Source of the DNA: Candidatus Thiodiazotropha sp.
GTDB taxonomy: Bacteria > Pseudomonadota > Gammaproteobacteria > Chromatiales > Chromatiaceae
Direction: 5' to 3'
Assembly (NCBI GenBank): GCA_023838465.1
Contig: JAIVEQ010000036.1
Location: 1-43,545 of the forward strand
Length of the DNA stretch: 43,545 bases
A program made the translations under genes and the position numbers. Shown here piece by piece: positions 8,685 to 17,202 of the stretch (the first letter of the stretch is position 1; the number at the start of each line of letters is the position of its first letter). The notes below the pieces were generated by a model that saw nothing but the letters and a program-made list of their open reading frames with translations, did not search any database and was not told where the DNA came from.

Positions 8685-8880
8685 CCCGTCATTGGCACAT
8701 ACCAGAATCCATGGGTTCATCGACTTGTGCCCAGGCTTTACACCTATCGTCGGGTAAGACTCCCAATAAATTAACCGCCAAGTTCGAATAATTTTTGTCT
8801 TGTTCATCAAGAGATTGGTGGGGCAGAGCCCCTTCCCTACGGTCCATTTCGAGTTGTAGAGTGGGGCCCTGCCCCACCGT
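8685..8880. repeat. Composite intergenic repeat, copy 1, ending in a long hairpin
   Basis: Starting at CGTCATT (8687) and running to about 8823, the sequence matches in inverse orientation the block at about 20708-20836; shared landmarks include the GGCGGTTAA, CGACGATAGG and CCACCAAT words. It continues into a strong inverted repeat: 8817-8832 pairs with 8863-8878 (ten bp, one mismatch, five bp; about 30-base loop). It fills the space between the convergent cysC and ATPase genes and may stop transcription from both sides. Confidence 0.6.
8817..8878. terminator. GC-rich hairpin between convergent genes, possible bidirectional terminator
   Basis: GGTGGGGCAG at 8817-8826 is perfectly complementary to CTGCCCCACC at 8869-8878, continued after one mismatch by GCCCC and GGGGC. 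No T-run follows on either side, so it is not a textbook intrinsic terminator. Its position between convergent stop codons fits a transcript-end role; it is also part of a dispersed repeat. Confidence 0.35.
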
Positions 8881-8995
8881 AAATGCTGAAAGTTTTAGTT
8901 TGGTGGGCTCCGGTGCTCAAGCAGTGTTATAAAACCAACAATGTTGGCTATATCAGTTTACAGCTACTATACCTATCAACCTGTCAGATCTATTT

Positions 8996-11389
8996 TTATT
9001 CTTTGTTTTCCTGCAATACTATTTCGACTCTTCTGTTGCCCAGGCGCTTCTCCAGCTCTTCATTTTCTTCATCAGATAGCTTGGGTATTGGGCCACGCCC
9101 TTCAACTTGAATACGTTCAAGGGGGATACCTCTCTCCGTGAAGTATCTTGAAACCGCTTGTGCACGATCTATCGATAGCCGCATGTTGTAGAGAGGCTCA
9201 CCACTTGCATCGGTGTAGCCACTAATCCTCACAGTCGACTGTTTGTTAAGTGAAAGAACGATAAACAGATCGTTCAACATATTATCGAATTGTTCAGGAA
9301 TCTCAGTATTGTCAAACTCGAAATAGATCTGGAATTTCCTCTCGATATTAGAATCCACGGATTGATCCTGGGGTGATTCATATACCTCAACCTGCTGATA
9401 TATTGACTGTGTTGCGATATAGTCTTTACTGGCCTTCTCAACCGGATCATCTGTAGCAGTTGACTGCTCATTTTCTGGTTTCGTCGATGTTTCTTTTACA
9501 ACTGATGTTTCATTTACAACTACGGATGGAGTGTCCTGTTCGGGTATTGCCGCTTCAGTTGCATCAGCTACGCTATCCAATTTAGCCACATTTTCAGATT
9601 GCTCACGATCTATAGCAGTTTCATCTGCCTTCACCGGCTCTTCTACAGTAGCAAGGTCATTAGATGGTGCTGTACTGCCCTGTGTATCAGGCTGTGCTGG
9701 AGGATCTTGCTCTACTTGGTTATCACCCTGTTTCTGAGCATCACCATCGGACGGCAATTGATCAACGGTTTGCTGATTGAGGACAACTCTAATACTAGTC
9801 GTCACTTTATTCCAGGCGGTTTGTAGCTGTTCGGGTTGCAGTATAAACAGTGCTAGAATAAAGAGACCCGCTATAACAAAAAAGAAGATATGACGTAGTG
9901 ATTTTCCTATACCATCTGTAAAGAGTTCATCGACTTCAACGGTCTCAGCTGTATTTATTAAACCACCCTTTTCATCAATATCATGTTTGCGTTTTTCTGC
10001 CTTCATTGAAGGTAGGTTGAGGATGTCTTCTGTCTTATGATGCGAATGTTCTTCAGATACTCCCTGGGCATCGAACCAGGTCTTTGATGACACCTCTGAA
10101 ATGATTTTAGAATCACTTTCATTCTCTGATGAGATGGTCACCTCAGCCATCAACTCATCGGCGATTGTTCTATTCTCATGCAGTATCTTTGATGTCAGTG
10201 CATCCCGCTCTTCATCATCAAGGAATCGCTTACCTGCGGGTGTGGAGACCTTTTCTGCAATCTCCTCATCAATATAGTCTGCTGCTTGACTATTTACTGC
10301 GAACTCTTTTTCTCCGTCAGAAGTTTGTTCCTCAGTCAAAATTGCTGGCTCACCATATTCAATGAGTGACTGTTGTTGAAGATCAGGTTCTGAATCGATA
10401 TCTGGCTCAGAACCTATGGCGGGTGTCACAGCGCTGTCTGTGCCCTCACCGTTACTTTGCGATAACTGTTGATCAGCCTCTAACTCCTCCTTCTCAAGTG
10501 ATTCCGCCAGCTCAGCCTGTACATCATCATATTTACTTTTGAATGCTTCAAATGTTTCTCCTGGTGTAAAGGATAACCGCTCTTCATCAAATAGCTCTTC
10601 AGCCACAATCCACACATCTTCTTCAAAGAATTTATGCTTCTCTTCCAAAGCGCCATAGAGCAACAGACGGCTTGCCACATGATTTATCTTTCTGGGTATT
10701 CCATCTGTCAAATAGTGAATAAGGGGAAATATGGCAGGGTCCAGTTCAGGATCATCATGCCAACCGACAATACCTAACCTGTGCTCTATGTAGCCCTCTG
10801 TCTGCTGCACATTCATGGACTCTATTTGGCAGGTGGCGATCAATCGCTGTCTTATCTGCTCCATGGCTGGACCTAGAATGACATTTCGAAGTTCATCCTG
10901 GCCGATAAGGAAGATCTGAAAAAGAGGGTGGCTGCCGGCTTGCAGGTTAGAGAGCAGACGGAGTTCTTCGAGTCCGTTAAGGGTCAGATTTTGTGCCTCA
11001 TCGATAACAATGATAGCTCGTCTGCCCGCCTGGTACTGACTTGTGACAAACCCCTCAATGCGGGTTAATAATGTCGCCTTGTTGTAGGTCTCTGCAGGTA
11101 AGCCATACTCCAACGCGACTTTTCGCAAAAGTTCTTCGGCCTGGAGTTGGTTAGTGACCAGATTGATCGCCAACACCTTCGTTTCATCCAATTCCGACAA
11201 GATGTCACGGATCAGGGTCGTCTTCCCTGACCCAGGTTGGCCAGTGATCATGACAAACCCTTCACCCTGATCCAGGGCATATCTCAGGTATGACCACGCC
11301 TTAATGTAGTTTTTATGTGCAAACCGGAACTGTTCATCGGTACTTAACCGAAATGGGTTTGCGTTTAATTCGTAGTACGATTCAAACAT
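8996..11389 (-). CDS. EPS-locus AAA ATPase (ExeA-like) fused to a membrane helix and OmpA domain
   Basis: 797 residues. The N-terminal part (about 1-270) is an ExeA/GspA-like AAA ATPase of the kind found in exosortase-associated EPS loci: Walker A GQPGSGKTT (50-58), Walker B IIVIDEAQ (126-133), and the characteristic opening FESYYELNANPFRLS. An acidic, Glu/Ser-rich linker (about 275-490) leads to one membrane helix (about 501-518), a Pro/Gln/Thr/Glu-rich periplasmic stretch (about 540-680) and an OmpA-like peptidoglycan-binding domain (about 685-793; VRISGYTDASG, NMRLSIDRAQAVSRYF, GNRRVEIVL). Family members I know of either end after the ATPase or, in ExeA, carry a different peptidoglycan-binding domain. 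The layout predicts ATP hydrolysis in the cytoplasm coupled to the cell wall, perhaps to build or position an outer-membrane EPS or secretion pore. It is transcribed alone, convergent with cysC. Confidence 0.9.
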   Translation of the reverse strand: MFESYYELNANPFRLSTDEQFRFAHKNYIKAWSYLRYALDQGEGFVMITGQPGSGKTTLIRDILSELDETKVLAINLVTNQLQAEELLRKVALEYGLPAETYNKATLLTRIEGFVTSQYQAGRRAIIVIDEAQNLTLNGLEELRLLSNLQAGSHPLFQIFLIGQDELRNVILGPAMEQIRQRLIATCQIESMNVQQTEGYIEHRLGIVGWHDDPELDPAIFPLIHYLTDGIPRKINHVASRLLLYGALEEKHKFFEEDVWIVAEELFDEERLSFTPGETFEAFKSKYDDVQAELAESLEKEELEADQQLSQSNGEGTDSAVTPAIGSEPDIDSEPDLQQQSLIEYGEPAILTEEQTSDGEKEFAVNSQAADYIDEEIAEKVSTPAGKRFLDDEERDALTSKILHENRTIADELMAEVTISSENESDSKIISEVSSKTWFDAQGVSEEHSHHKTEDILNLPSMKAEKRKHDIDEKGGLINTAETVEVDELFTDGIGKSLRHIFFFVIAGLFILALFILQPEQLQTAWNKVTTSIRVVLNQQTVDQLPSDGDAQKQGDNQVEQDPPAQPDTQGSTAPSNDLATVEEPVKADETAIDREQSENVAKLDSVADATEAAIPEQDTPSVVVNETSVVKETSTKPENEQSTATDDPVEKASKDYIATQSIYQQVEVYESPQDQSVDSNIERKFQIYFEFDNTEIPEQFDNMLNDLFIVLSLNKQSTVRISGYTDASGEPLYNMRLSIDRAQAVSRYFTERGIPLERIQVEGRGPIPKLSDEENEELEKRLGNRRVEIVLQENKE

Positions 11390-11917
11390 TTAGCAGCTAT
11401 TTAACTTCAATCCTCAACGATACGATCCTATAGCAGAAAGATTCTGATAAATAGCGTTCCATAAAAAATATTCTCAGATTTCCTGCTAACTTGTATCTAT
11501 CCAAAAACGCCTATTAATGCCATGTCATCCCAGTGCATACCGGAATCCTGGGGATTTACTAACCCGAACGTATGCTAGTAACAACTTACTGGATTCCTTC
11601 GCCAGAATGACGAGCGCTGGTGTTCTGGGTACAGGTACTAACTAATCCACTTTATAATGATAGTTCCACAATGGCGAGGTAGTAACCGTTAATATTATCC
11701 TTCGAAATAGGTGTGAAATCGAGGGTAGTGAAGATGTAATAGGGCTATATCCCTAATTTATCGACTGCCCACTAATCAGATTCAGGCACCACTCCCATTA
11801 GAGTGAAGCATTATTTCTTAAACACTCTGGTGTTACAATCGAACACCCCGATATTTTACGCAACCGAACAGCCTGCATGAGCACCTTGGCTCACTTCACT
11901 TTTTTTCGAAAAGAGGA
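11390..11917. other. Repeat-bearing intergenic region, no gene seen
   Basis: 528 bases between two minus-strand genes. They contain dispersed repeat pieces: a GTCATCCCAG...CCGGAATCC block (11524-11549), ACTAACCCGAA...GCTAGTAAC (11558-11590, second copy at 24551-24580) and TACTGGATTCC...AGAATGACG (11587-11612). The latter matches the common proteobacterial GTCATTC/GGAATCCAG family. The remainder shows no coding potential or clear terminator. Confidence 0.6.
11558..11612. repeat. Dispersed repeat cluster: ACTAACCCGAA element plus GGATTCC/GAATGACG element
   Basis: ACTAACCCGAAC...GCTAGTAAC (11558-11582) recurs at 24551-24574 with a few changes. It runs directly into TTACTGGATTCC...GCCAGAATGACG (11586-11612), whose outer words recur around the composite repeat at 20639-20836. 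The elements are non-coding. Confidence 0.5.
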
Positions 11918-12862
11918 TTATAACGACTTCAGTTCGACCCTAGAAAGTCCGGGTACGGTCCCTCGACAGGCAAGATAGGAGTGGCAGCGATCAATATATG
12001 CATTGGCGCTTTTCGGCATTGAGACTCTTGCTCTTGCGATATGGGTAATGAGATCAGCACCATCCTTGATCAATCTATGCCCTTCATCAGCCTCCCAGCA
12101 GGCTAAACAAGAGTCTTGTTTCTTTTCTAAAGGCCCGATTTTTAATAGCTTTTCTCCCGCAACTGCAAATTTTGGCCAGACATCGAATATCACCGGATCG
12201 GTACGTAGCGTCTCACTTTTAAGCTTTGCTGCATCTGCAAACTGCTTGGTTAAGTGCTCTACACCCTGGAAAAAGTGACTATTCTGGAATGCTTCGATCA
12301 TCGCTCCTGAGATACGATCGATATCGTGCATGGATTGTGAGATTTTTATATAACGGGTCTCATAGAAGGATTCGATAGGCACAGTGAATGCGCGAAATGG
12401 TTCACCCCAGAGCTCATCAATTCCCTCTTCCCCACTTCGATGCTTTACATACCCGCCAAGCTCAAGCGACTCCAACAGATATTGGCCACACTCATGCAGC
12501 ATCTCCCTACCCCTGCCACACTTTATACTCTCATCATCCAGCTTGACCAACTCTCGGAATATATCGGTGCCACGATTAAACAGTGCACCCGCTAACATGG
12601 CTCCCTTGACCCGTTTAAGTGCCTCGTCATTCTCTTCAGAATAGGCTATTCTGGCCTCATCCAGTCGATCGCCAGGCATATTGATGCCGTGTTCAACATG
12701 ATTGAAAAGGCGACGGGTTAACGCTTCAATGAGTTTCTTTTTCGTCGCCAGGCTATCTTCCATTGGCACATAGTATTTAATCCAGTAGCCATCATAGTAG
12801 ATACAGGATTTACCATCGATTTCCTTGATTGTGCCGTTGGGACTTTTTTCTGAGCTTTGCAT
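11918..12862 (-). CDS. Hypothetical protein, 314 residues
   Basis: I do not recognise a family. The protein is soluble in appearance (no signal peptide or membrane helix), mostly alpha-helical in composition, with a tyrosine-rich N-terminal segment (SCIYYDGYWIKYYVP, about 19-33) followed by helices rich in Glu, Lys, Arg and Leu. Seven Cys are scattered, including CLAC near residue 254 and a C-terminal CHSYLAC. These two pairs could bind a metal, but no known motif is matched. It has its own transcription unit on the minus strand, separated by repeats from the ATPase downstream. The coding quality (regular length, no internal stops, ordinary codon use) supports a real gene. Confidence 0.75.
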   Translation of the reverse strand: MQSSEKSPNGTIKEIDGKSCIYYDGYWIKYYVPMEDSLATKKKLIEALTRRLFNHVEHGINMPGDRLDEARIAYSEENDEALKRVKGAMLAGALFNRGTDIFRELVKLDDESIKCGRGREMLHECGQYLLESLELGGYVKHRSGEEGIDELWGEPFRAFTVPIESFYETRYIKISQSMHDIDRISGAMIEAFQNSHFFQGVEHLTKQFADAAKLKSETLRTDPVIFDVWPKFAVAGEKLLKIGPLEKKQDSCLACWEADEGHRLIKDGADLITHIARARVSMPKSANAYIDRCHSYLACRGTVPGLSRVELKSL

Positions 12863-13057
12863 CGGAACTACCTAACATCTGCAATACGGTGAATTTGACC
12901 TTATATGCATCGATTTGTCACACAGAATATGACTGTTGAGCGATAAATAATTTCCTAGCAGTTATTTCAGAAAAGTCCAACTTTTTCGGTCCTCTACAAA
13001 CCAAAATGTGCAGTACATCGGCTAAATCAGCTGACAATAGTTAACGATTGGCCGGAT

Positions 13058-13393
13058 TTATAGGACTTCAAGCAGTCTGACTAACGATTCAAGCTGCTGA
13101 TCCTCTTCCATCGCACCTTCCCAGAAAGAGTAGTCGACCTGCTGTTCACCCTCACCCAGAACCAGTTTAGCCTGGAATGCGTTCCCGTCACTTGGCCTTG
13201 GGTGTTCTTTCAAGCTTCCCAGGGCTTCAATAGCGGCCTGAAGGGCCGACTCCTGTGATGGGGAAAGCTGACCAGTACGTGGCTTCTGAGTAGTGTATGT
13301 ACCTGTATGTACTGTGTAATTACCCAATCTATCAATTTCCAGACGAAATGAATACTCTTCTTCACCTGTAACTTGGTAGTTAATCGGAATCAT
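13058..13393 (-). CDS. Small hypothetical protein, 111 residues
   Basis: No family recognised. The ATG at 13393 has an excellent ribosome binding site (AGGAG, seven bases upstream), so I take it rather than the longer frame starting at 13453. The protein starts MIPINYQVTGEEEYSF and has alternating beta-type segments, then an acidic helical C-terminus (EEDQQLESLVRLLEVL). No membrane or signal segment is seen. It follows the UPF0149 gene on the same strand after a palindromic hairpin. Confidence 0.65.
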   Translation of the reverse strand: MIPINYQVTGEEEYSFRLEIDRLGNYTVHTGTYTTQKPRTGQLSPSQESALQAAIEALGSLKEHPRPSDGNAFQAKLVLGEGEQQVDYSFWEGAMEEDQQLESLVRLLEVL

Positions 13394-13463
13394 AGTCTTA
13401 CTCCTGAAGATTGGCTTGGTATCCGTACTAAATACTGCGCCTATATTGCTCATTTTGGAAAGA

Positions 13464-13491
13464 CTAAGATCATGATCTTAGCAGTTTTTTT
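13464..13491. terminator. Perfect palindrome with flanking T-run (possible terminator)
   Basis: CTAAGATCATGATCTTAG at 13464-13481 is a perfect palindrome followed on the plus strand by CAG and seven T. On the minus strand it lies between the UPF0149 gene and the 111-residue hypothetical and is followed by TCTTTCC, a weak U-tract. It may attenuate or end the UPF0149 transcript. Confidence 0.4.
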
Positions 13492-13546
13492 ATGCACTGC
13501 GACTATCTGTCTTTCTTTATTTTTAGCTGAACCCATGGGTTCAGGT

Positions 13547-14245
13547 TTAATGAAGACAACACTTTGCGAATGGCTTTCCACTACCACAGGGACAGGGGTC
13601 TTCAGGACGGGCTTGTGTTGCCATATCCTCAGTGAGTTCAACCGGATCATCGAATTCCCTTCTCTCCAGCCAAAAACCATGAATTTTTCTAGCCGCCAGC
13701 GGGATCGCCTCCTGCAGTGTGGTTACTTCATCATCATTCATTTGATCGAGTAGGTCCCACCCGTGCCTATCACTGAAAAGCAGTATCGGCTGAAGCATCT
13801 CAAACACCTCATCACCACCTTCATCCCATGCATTGGGACAGAGTGATAGACCTTTCATGTAACCCAGACACCACTCATCGACGATGGTATATTTCTTCCC
13901 ATCGACCTCTCGCTCATTGAAGATGGGCTGAAAATCAAACGAGGCATCCATCAAGGCGGAGACGATGCCATTGAAGTGTCGAATAAGCAGGGCGAAGACC
14001 TTTTCGAATGCCTCTGACGTTGCCCATTCCGGCTCATCATCACCCCAGATAAGCGGCAGCCACTGTGTAGGGGCGATTGTCTCAGGACCACTGACGATGG
14101 CTGTGAAGTAGCCATCAAGCTCTGCCAATCCCAATAGCCCCTCATCTTTACCTTCGAAATAGCTCTCTTCATCAACGCGATCGTATAAAAAACTGTCCAG
14201 CTCATCCATTTCAGTATCATTGAGCGGCTGGGTGAGATGCTTCAT
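13547..14245 (-). CDS. UPF0149 (YecA/YgfB) family protein with C-terminal SEC-C zinc motif
   Basis: 232 residues. The N-terminal two thirds match the UPF0149 fold (ELDGYFTAIVSGPETIAPTQWLPLIWG at about 42-68, and EWCLGYMKG). The last residues form a SEC-C metal-binding motif, with Cys 218, 220, 229 and 230 in PCPCGSGKPFAKCC, as in SecA tails; such motifs bind zinc. YecA-type proteins with this motif are implicated in secretion or ribosome contacts, but their role is not settled. The start at 14245 is supported by AGGAG six bases upstream. No neighbour suggests a specific pathway. Confidence 0.9.
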   Translation of the reverse strand: MKHLTQPLNDTEMDELDSFLYDRVDEESYFEGKDEGLLGLAELDGYFTAIVSGPETIAPTQWLPLIWGDDEPEWATSEAFEKVFALLIRHFNGIVSALMDASFDFQPIFNEREVDGKKYTIVDEWCLGYMKGLSLCPNAWDEGGDEVFEMLQPILLFSDRHGWDLLDQMNDDEVTTLQEAIPLAARKIHGFWLERREFDDPVELTEDMATQARPEDPCPCGSGKPFAKCCLH

Positions 14246-14325
14246 AGATGACTCCTAAGAAATGCGGAGTGTAAATAGTGCTGGTGACGCTAGCAGTCGG
14301 CGTGCAGTATAACCTAGTGTAGTGT

Positions 14326-14347
14326 CTCATACTGTTTAAAGTATGAG
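14326..14347. terminator. Hairpin just downstream of yceH
   Basis: CTCATACT-GTTTAA-AGTATGAG is a perfect eight-bp stem with a six-base loop, about 20 bases after the yceH stop codon on the minus strand. There is no T-run, so termination strength is doubtful. Confidence 0.35.
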
Positions 14348-14366
14348 GCCCTGATAGGACATACCA

Positions 14367-15041
14367 CTAACGTTCCTGCAGATCATCAACGCGCGCCTTG
14401 AGGCTATCCAGCTGCTCCTGCATTTCCAGCAGCATCATTTCAAGCTGGTTTATTCGCTCAAGCTGGTCAGATGGTTGATGCTGTTCAACTGCTGCTGCAG
14501 CTGATGTTATTTGTGCCTCAACACCCGTCACCTCACCACAAAAAAGATGAGCATAGCGCGACTCTCGTTTTCCCGGCTCACGAACCAGACGCACCACAAA
14601 AGGCCCCTCCTCCCGTTGCATTAGTCCATTCAGAACCGCCTCAGTCTCATGTACATCAGAGAACTGGCAAATACGGTTGGTGCGGGTGCGTAGCTCACCG
14701 GGAGTCTGAGGTCCCCTTAATAACATGACGCAAAGAATCCCTAGCTCCTGATCTGTAAATTCCAGTGAGCCAAAACCGCTATTACAGAAACGATGTTGGT
14801 ATTTGGCCACCCGACTGCCGAAACCGGTACGATCACTGACCAGGTGCTTCTTCCTTAGCTCATCAAGCAAATTTTGGGTATCCGCTTCGGTCAGCTGCAA
14901 CACCGGATCACGGCTGCTTTTCTGGTTGCAGACACTGGTCAAGGCACTGAGTGAAAGTGGATATTGATCAGGTGTAGTGATCTCCTTCTCAATCAGACAT
15001 CCAATGACACGCGCTTCTAAAGGGGTAATCTCAATTCGCAT
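14367..15041 (-). CDS. yceH: UPF0502 family protein YceH
   Basis: 224 residues, the usual family length. The conserved opening (LEARVIGCLIEKEITTPDQYPLSLSAL), the CNQKSSRDP segment and the duplicated winged-helix arrangement (LGILCVMLLRGPQTPGELRTR) are clear. A short coiled coil follows at the C-terminus (about 195-222). The family is widespread in Gammaproteobacteria; its biochemical role is not established, although the winged-helix folds suggest nucleic-acid or protein binding. The gene is divergent from the lipase-maturation-factor gene. Confidence 0.92.
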   Translation of the reverse strand: MRIEITPLEARVIGCLIEKEITTPDQYPLSLSALTSVCNQKSSRDPVLQLTEADTQNLLDELRKKHLVSDRTGFGSRVAKYQHRFCNSGFGSLEFTDQELGILCVMLLRGPQTPGELRTRTNRICQFSDVHETEAVLNGLMQREEGPFVVRLVREPGKRESRYAHLFCGEVTGVEAQITSAAAAVEQHQPSDQLERINQLEMMLLEMQEQLDSLKARVDDLQER

Positions 15042-15259
15042 AGGATCTGTACATCACTATTGTTTTGTTATCGCAGCAAGTGTTCGTCTTACAAACGCAC
15101 GTATTATATTATAACCAGGTCATCACTGGCCCATGCCGGGTTAATAACAGGTCATCGTTAAGTTATGGTTATCGCACACTATCATTGGGTTTGTCGATTG
15201 CACTACCTCATTTGGTAGAATCCATACAATATAGTTCAGCAATTCCGTATCAACTGCCC

Positions 15260-16726
15260 ATGTCGCCTTTCACTGTGTTGTTCAACCATCTTTTTCAACC
15301 TGCTACGGATCACCGCCTGCTCGGTTGGCTGTTTCTACGCCTGCTTGCCCTGATCTATCTGGTCGCATTCGCCTCTCTGGCAGTACAGATTACAGGCTTG
15401 GTTGGAGATGAAGGTATTCTGCCTTTGAGTGAACACTTCAACCTGGCTTCACGCCATTTTGGGGAACATCCCTGGCTATGGTTCCCTGCTATCTTCTGGT
15501 GGACGGGCAGCAGTGATACAGCGCTACAGAGCACGGCGCTGCTAGGGATACTGTTCTCTCTGGTATTGCTGTTAGGGCGTTGGGAAAGATTGTCACTGAT
15601 TATCCTCTTTATTCTCTACCTCTCGCTCTATCACGCCGGTCAGGTATTCACCAATTTTCAATGGGACACGTTATTGCTGGAGGCAGGTTTCCTTGCCATC
15701 TTTTTAGTCGGCGGCACAAATTTGCTGTTGATCTTTTTATTTGACTGGCTGCTGTTTCGACTGCGTTTCATGTCAGGCTTGTTCAAATTGGTCAGCGGCG
15801 ATCCGGCCTGGTCCGGCTTCACCGCACTCAATCACTATTTCGAAACTCAACCGCTGCCCCACTTCGGGGCCTGGTATGCCCATCAGCTACCGGAATTGAT
15901 ACTCAAGGCAGGTGTTGGGCTGACGTTGTTTAGTGAATTGATCGTGCCATTTTTTATCTTTTTGCCACGCCGTTTTCGATTGTTTGCAGCAGGTATCACC
16001 ATCTTGATGCAGTTACTGATCATCGCTACCAGTAACCATAACTTCATCAACCTGCTTACGATTCTGCTGTGTCTATTTCTCCTGGATGACAGGGTAGTCG
16101 AGCGTCTTTTTCCAGGTAGACTGAGGCAACGATTACAGGCAACAGATCTATCACCTGGTAAAACCCGTACCTCTCTGATTGTTCTGGCCTGCTTACTTAT
16201 CATACCGACAAGTCTGATTGGTGTTACGACGCAAATCATGGGGCAACCAGCACCACAACCACTTCAACAGTTCTCCGAATCTGTACGACGATTTGGTATC
16301 GGCCATATATTCCACATCTTCCCGACTATGCAGAATCAACGATATGAACTTGTTATCCAGGGATCTGATGATGGTCATACATGGCATACTTATGAATTCA
16401 AATATAAACCAGGCGACCCATCTCGAGCACCAAAAATCAATATTCCTCATCAACCGCGACTGGACTGGATGATCTGGTTTGTACCCACTCAGCAAGCCGT
16501 TCAAATGAACTGGTTTGGTCGATTCATAGAGCGGCTGAAACACGGCTCAGCCAATGTCACTCAGCTATTGGAAATAAACCCCTTCCCCGAGAACCCTCCT
16601 CGCTATTTGCGGGTGAATGCTTTTCGTTATCATTTCTCCACTGCAAAAGAGAAGGAACAAAGCGGTCATTGGTGGCGGATGGAGTATCTGGGTCAATTTC
16701 CACAGATCGAGCCTAGAATACCCTAG
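15260..16726 (+). CDS. Lipase maturation factor family membrane protein
   Basis: Resembles the LMF1/LMF2 family, polytopic membrane proteins that in animals help lipases fold; bacterial members have no defined role. Visible are several membrane helices (first near FLRLLALIYLVAFASLAVQI), the conserved FQWDTLLLEAGFLAIFL segment, KLVSGDPAWSGFTALNHYFETQPLPHFGAWYAHQLP, and a soluble C-terminal domain with conserved Trp and Tyr residues. The reading frame is open back to 15065; I choose ATG 15260 because the family begins close to this point, but no strong ribosome binding site is seen, so the start is uncertain. The TAG stop (16724-16726) lies inside the left terminal repeat of the palindromic element that follows, so the last residues may have been supplied by that insertion. 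Confidence 0.8.
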   Translation: MSPFTVLFNHLFQPATDHRLLGWLFLRLLALIYLVAFASLAVQITGLVGDEGILPLSEHFNLASRHFGEHPWLWFPAIFWWTGSSDTALQSTALLGILFSLVLLLGRWERLSLIILFILYLSLYHAGQVFTNFQWDTLLLEAGFLAIFLVGGTNLLLIFLFDWLLFRLRFMSGLFKLVSGDPAWSGFTALNHYFETQPLPHFGAWYAHQLPELILKAGVGLTLFSELIVPFFIFLPRRFRLFAAGITILMQLLIIATSNHNFINLLTILLCLFLLDDRVVERLFPGRLRQRLQATDLSPGKTRTSLIVLACLLIIPTSLIGVTTQIMGQPAPQPLQQFSESVRRFGIGHIFHIFPTMQNQRYELVIQGSDDGHTWHTYEFKYKPGDPSRAPKINIPHQPRLDWMIWFVPTQQAVQMNWFGRFIERLKHGSANVTQLLEINPFPENPPRYLRVNAFRYHFSTAKEKEQSGHWWRMEYLGQFPQIEPRIP

Positions 16727-16891
16727 GAGTCTGTCGGACTTAGGTGATCGTAGCGAGGGAAAGCCATTTTGAGTCAGATTTATTGATTAAATGAGGCGAA
16801 TAGTGAGCCTATTTAACGAATTTAATCGGGAAATCTGGCCAAAATGGCTTTTCCACAGTAGATTCATCTTACGCCCGACAGGCTCCTAGGG
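16721..16891. repeat. 171-bp palindromic element with 17-bp terminal inverted repeats (MITE-like)
   Basis: The ends CCCTAGGAGTCTGTCGG (16721-16737) and CCGACAGGCTCCTAGGG (16875-16891) are inverted repeats with one mismatch. Internally AAAGCCATTTTG and its inverse CAAAATGGCTTTT, plus further matching blocks, make nearly the whole element a giant imperfect hairpin with arms of about 80 bases. No reading frame fills it. The features fit a miniature inverted-repeat transposable element; it also separates two convergent genes and could end their transcripts. Confidence 0.7.
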
Positions 16892-16895
16892 CCTG

Positions 16896-17108
16896 CTAAT
16901 CAGCGGAATCAGGTTGAAAGTTTAAGCGGGAGAGTATCTGTTCTGCTTTAACGACCATATCCCTGATATCGCGAATAGTCGCCTCGGTGGCAAAGTGCTT
17001 TATACCGTAGATACAATCACCCTTGAATTCGGCCTGGAATCCACTGCGATGGGTGATCAGACCCTTTTCAGAATCGACCTGCCACTCATTCCTGTCATTT
17101 TCTTGCAT
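16896..17108 (-). CDS. Small hypothetical protein, 70 residues
   Basis: No family recognised. The ATG at 17108 has AAGGA nine bases upstream; a TTG one codon earlier is the alternative. The protein starts MQENDRNEWQVDSEKGL, is hydrophilic and contains a short helical C-terminal half (IRDIRDMVVKAEQILSRL). The gene ends immediately beside the palindromic element and is convergent with the lipase maturation factor gene. Confidence 0.6.
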   Translation of the reverse strand: MQENDRNEWQVDSEKGLITHRSGFQAEFKGDCIYGIKHFATEATIRDIRDMVVKAEQILSRLNFQPDSAD

Positions 17109-17202
17109 CAAACAAAATCCTTGTCTGGAATGAAATCATCATATCGCCAAGCAGCTGGATACTATCACTATCACCTCATAAAATACGCCTTAAAATGAGG
17201 GA

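Noticed and set aside
8689..8877. Minus-strand open frame of 62 codons in the space after cysC
   Set aside because: It coincides with the composite repeat and the GC hairpin; the second repeat copy has stop codons in the matching frame.
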